Assembly (NCBI RefSeq): GCF_000520815.1
Contig: NZ_ASRY01000095.1
Span: 1 to 35,438 of the forward strand
Length of the DNA: 35,438 nucleotides
Origin: Paenibacillus maysiensis
GTDB taxonomy: Bacteria; Bacillota; Bacilli; Paenibacillales; Paenibacillaceae
Direction: 5' to 3'
Position 1 is the stretch's first letter; each line of letters opens with the position of its first letter. The notes beneath the pieces were generated by a model, which did no database searches, was not told the origin of the DNA, and worked only from the letters and a program-made list of their open reading frames with translations. A program made the position numbers and the translations under genes. Positions 35,028 to 35,438 of this stretch are shown one piece after another.

Positions 35028-35438
35028 TCTCCCGTCCACTGATGAAATACAGACCAGGAATTCAGCAAAAAATTAAGAATTAATAGCGTGTAGCCCACCA
35101 ATGCCCACTTCGCCATCACAAGGCCCGACTTCTGATTGAATCTTTTGCTCACTAAAAATACAATATACACGCACAGGGCTATCGCTGTCATCAATACTTT
35201 CGTATCCAGTAGCAGACGCCAGCGTTCTTCAGCAATAATAGAGATGACGGCAACTACAATGGAGACCCCAAGCAAAGGAGTACCAATCAACAGCGCCATA
35301 TGGGTATACCGATCCATCATTTCCAGACTCGGCAGACGCCGGATCGTATCATTCCATTTCTTGACTTTCAATTTACGATGCAAAAACAGATAGAGCCCCG
35401 AAAATACAGCCGCTACCGTCATGGCTAAAAAAACAAAA
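35024..35438 (-). CDS. hemX: HemX/CcsA-like cytochrome c assembly membrane protein (5' end cut by window)
   Basis: The C-terminal about 137 residues of a polytopic membrane protein, with at least four helices (LLIGTPLLGVSIVVAVISI, LMTAIALCVYIVFLV, WALVGYTLLILNFLL, and one running off the edge). The frame remains open to the last base, so the gene continues outside the window. HemX, a CcsA-related protein, lies between hemA and hemC in Bacillus. The family call uses topology and place; the fragment has no diagnostic catalytic motif. Confidence 0.75.
   Translation of the reverse strand, partial: FVFLAMTVAAVFSGLYLFLHRKLKVKKWNDTIRRLPSLEMMDRYTHMALLIGTPLLGVSIVVAVISIIAEERWRLLLDTKVLMTAIALCVYIVFLVSKRFNQKSGLVMAKWALVGYTLLILNFLLNSWSVFHQWTGE

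Overview
The window reads as core chromosome of a spore-forming Firmicute, most likely Paenibacillus of the P. polymyxa group. The basis is the partial 16S rRNA 5' end (its V1 hairpin resembles that group from memory, not checked by search), the set of sporulation genes, and a gene order matching the Bacillus subtilis pheA-obg-spo0B-rplU-spoIVF-min-mre-radC-maf-spoIIB-folC-valS-spoVID-hem block. All genes lie on the minus strand, so transcription runs from high to low coordinates.

In transcription order: (1) 35438-28595, a tetrapyrrole cluster: hemX/ccsA (cut by the window end), precorrin-2 dehydrogenase, hemC, a cobA-hemD fusion, hemB, hemL and a RluA-family pseudouridine synthase. (2) 28470-27148, SpoVID-like spore coat/cortex morphogenesis protein. 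(3) 27118-21186, valS behind a promoter and a Val (GUC) T-box leader, followed by folC and murC, closed by a strong terminator. (4) 21174-13626, spoIIB-like SPOR protein with a near-consensus sigma-E promoter, a DUF4321-like small membrane protein, maf, radC, mreBCD and minCD, ending in an unusual 3' region with a branched inverted repeat and several terminators. (5) 13595-10573, spoIVFA, spoIVFB and an RNase E/G family gene. (6) 10537-9336, rplU (with L21 leader), prp, rpmA. (7) 9323-7104, spo0B-obg. (8) 7092-2399, ACT protein PheB, hom, thrB, pheA, ilvE, with a clear promoter and terminator. (9) 2296-562, SafA-like LysM coat protein. (10) 510-1, tandem rRNA promoters, leader and the 5' end of 16S rRNA.

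The genes join cell-shape and division-site control (mre, min), engulfment and the sigma-K checkpoint (spoIIB, spoIVFA/B), phosphorelay entry to sporulation (spo0B, obg), coat assembly (safA, spoVID: known partners in B. subtilis) and housekeeping biosynthesis. I do not see a new defence or mobile system; there are no tRNAs, CRISPR arrays, insertion sequences or phage genes. The most unexplained element is the 120-nt branched inverted repeat after minD (13885-14015). Other points worth checking are a probable CTG start for mreC, a membrane-anchored Spo0B, a near-consensus sigma-E promoter before spoIIB, and an RNase E/G that ends before the Zn-link. Several gene starts were moved to the codon that has a ribosome binding site; these choices are stated per entry.
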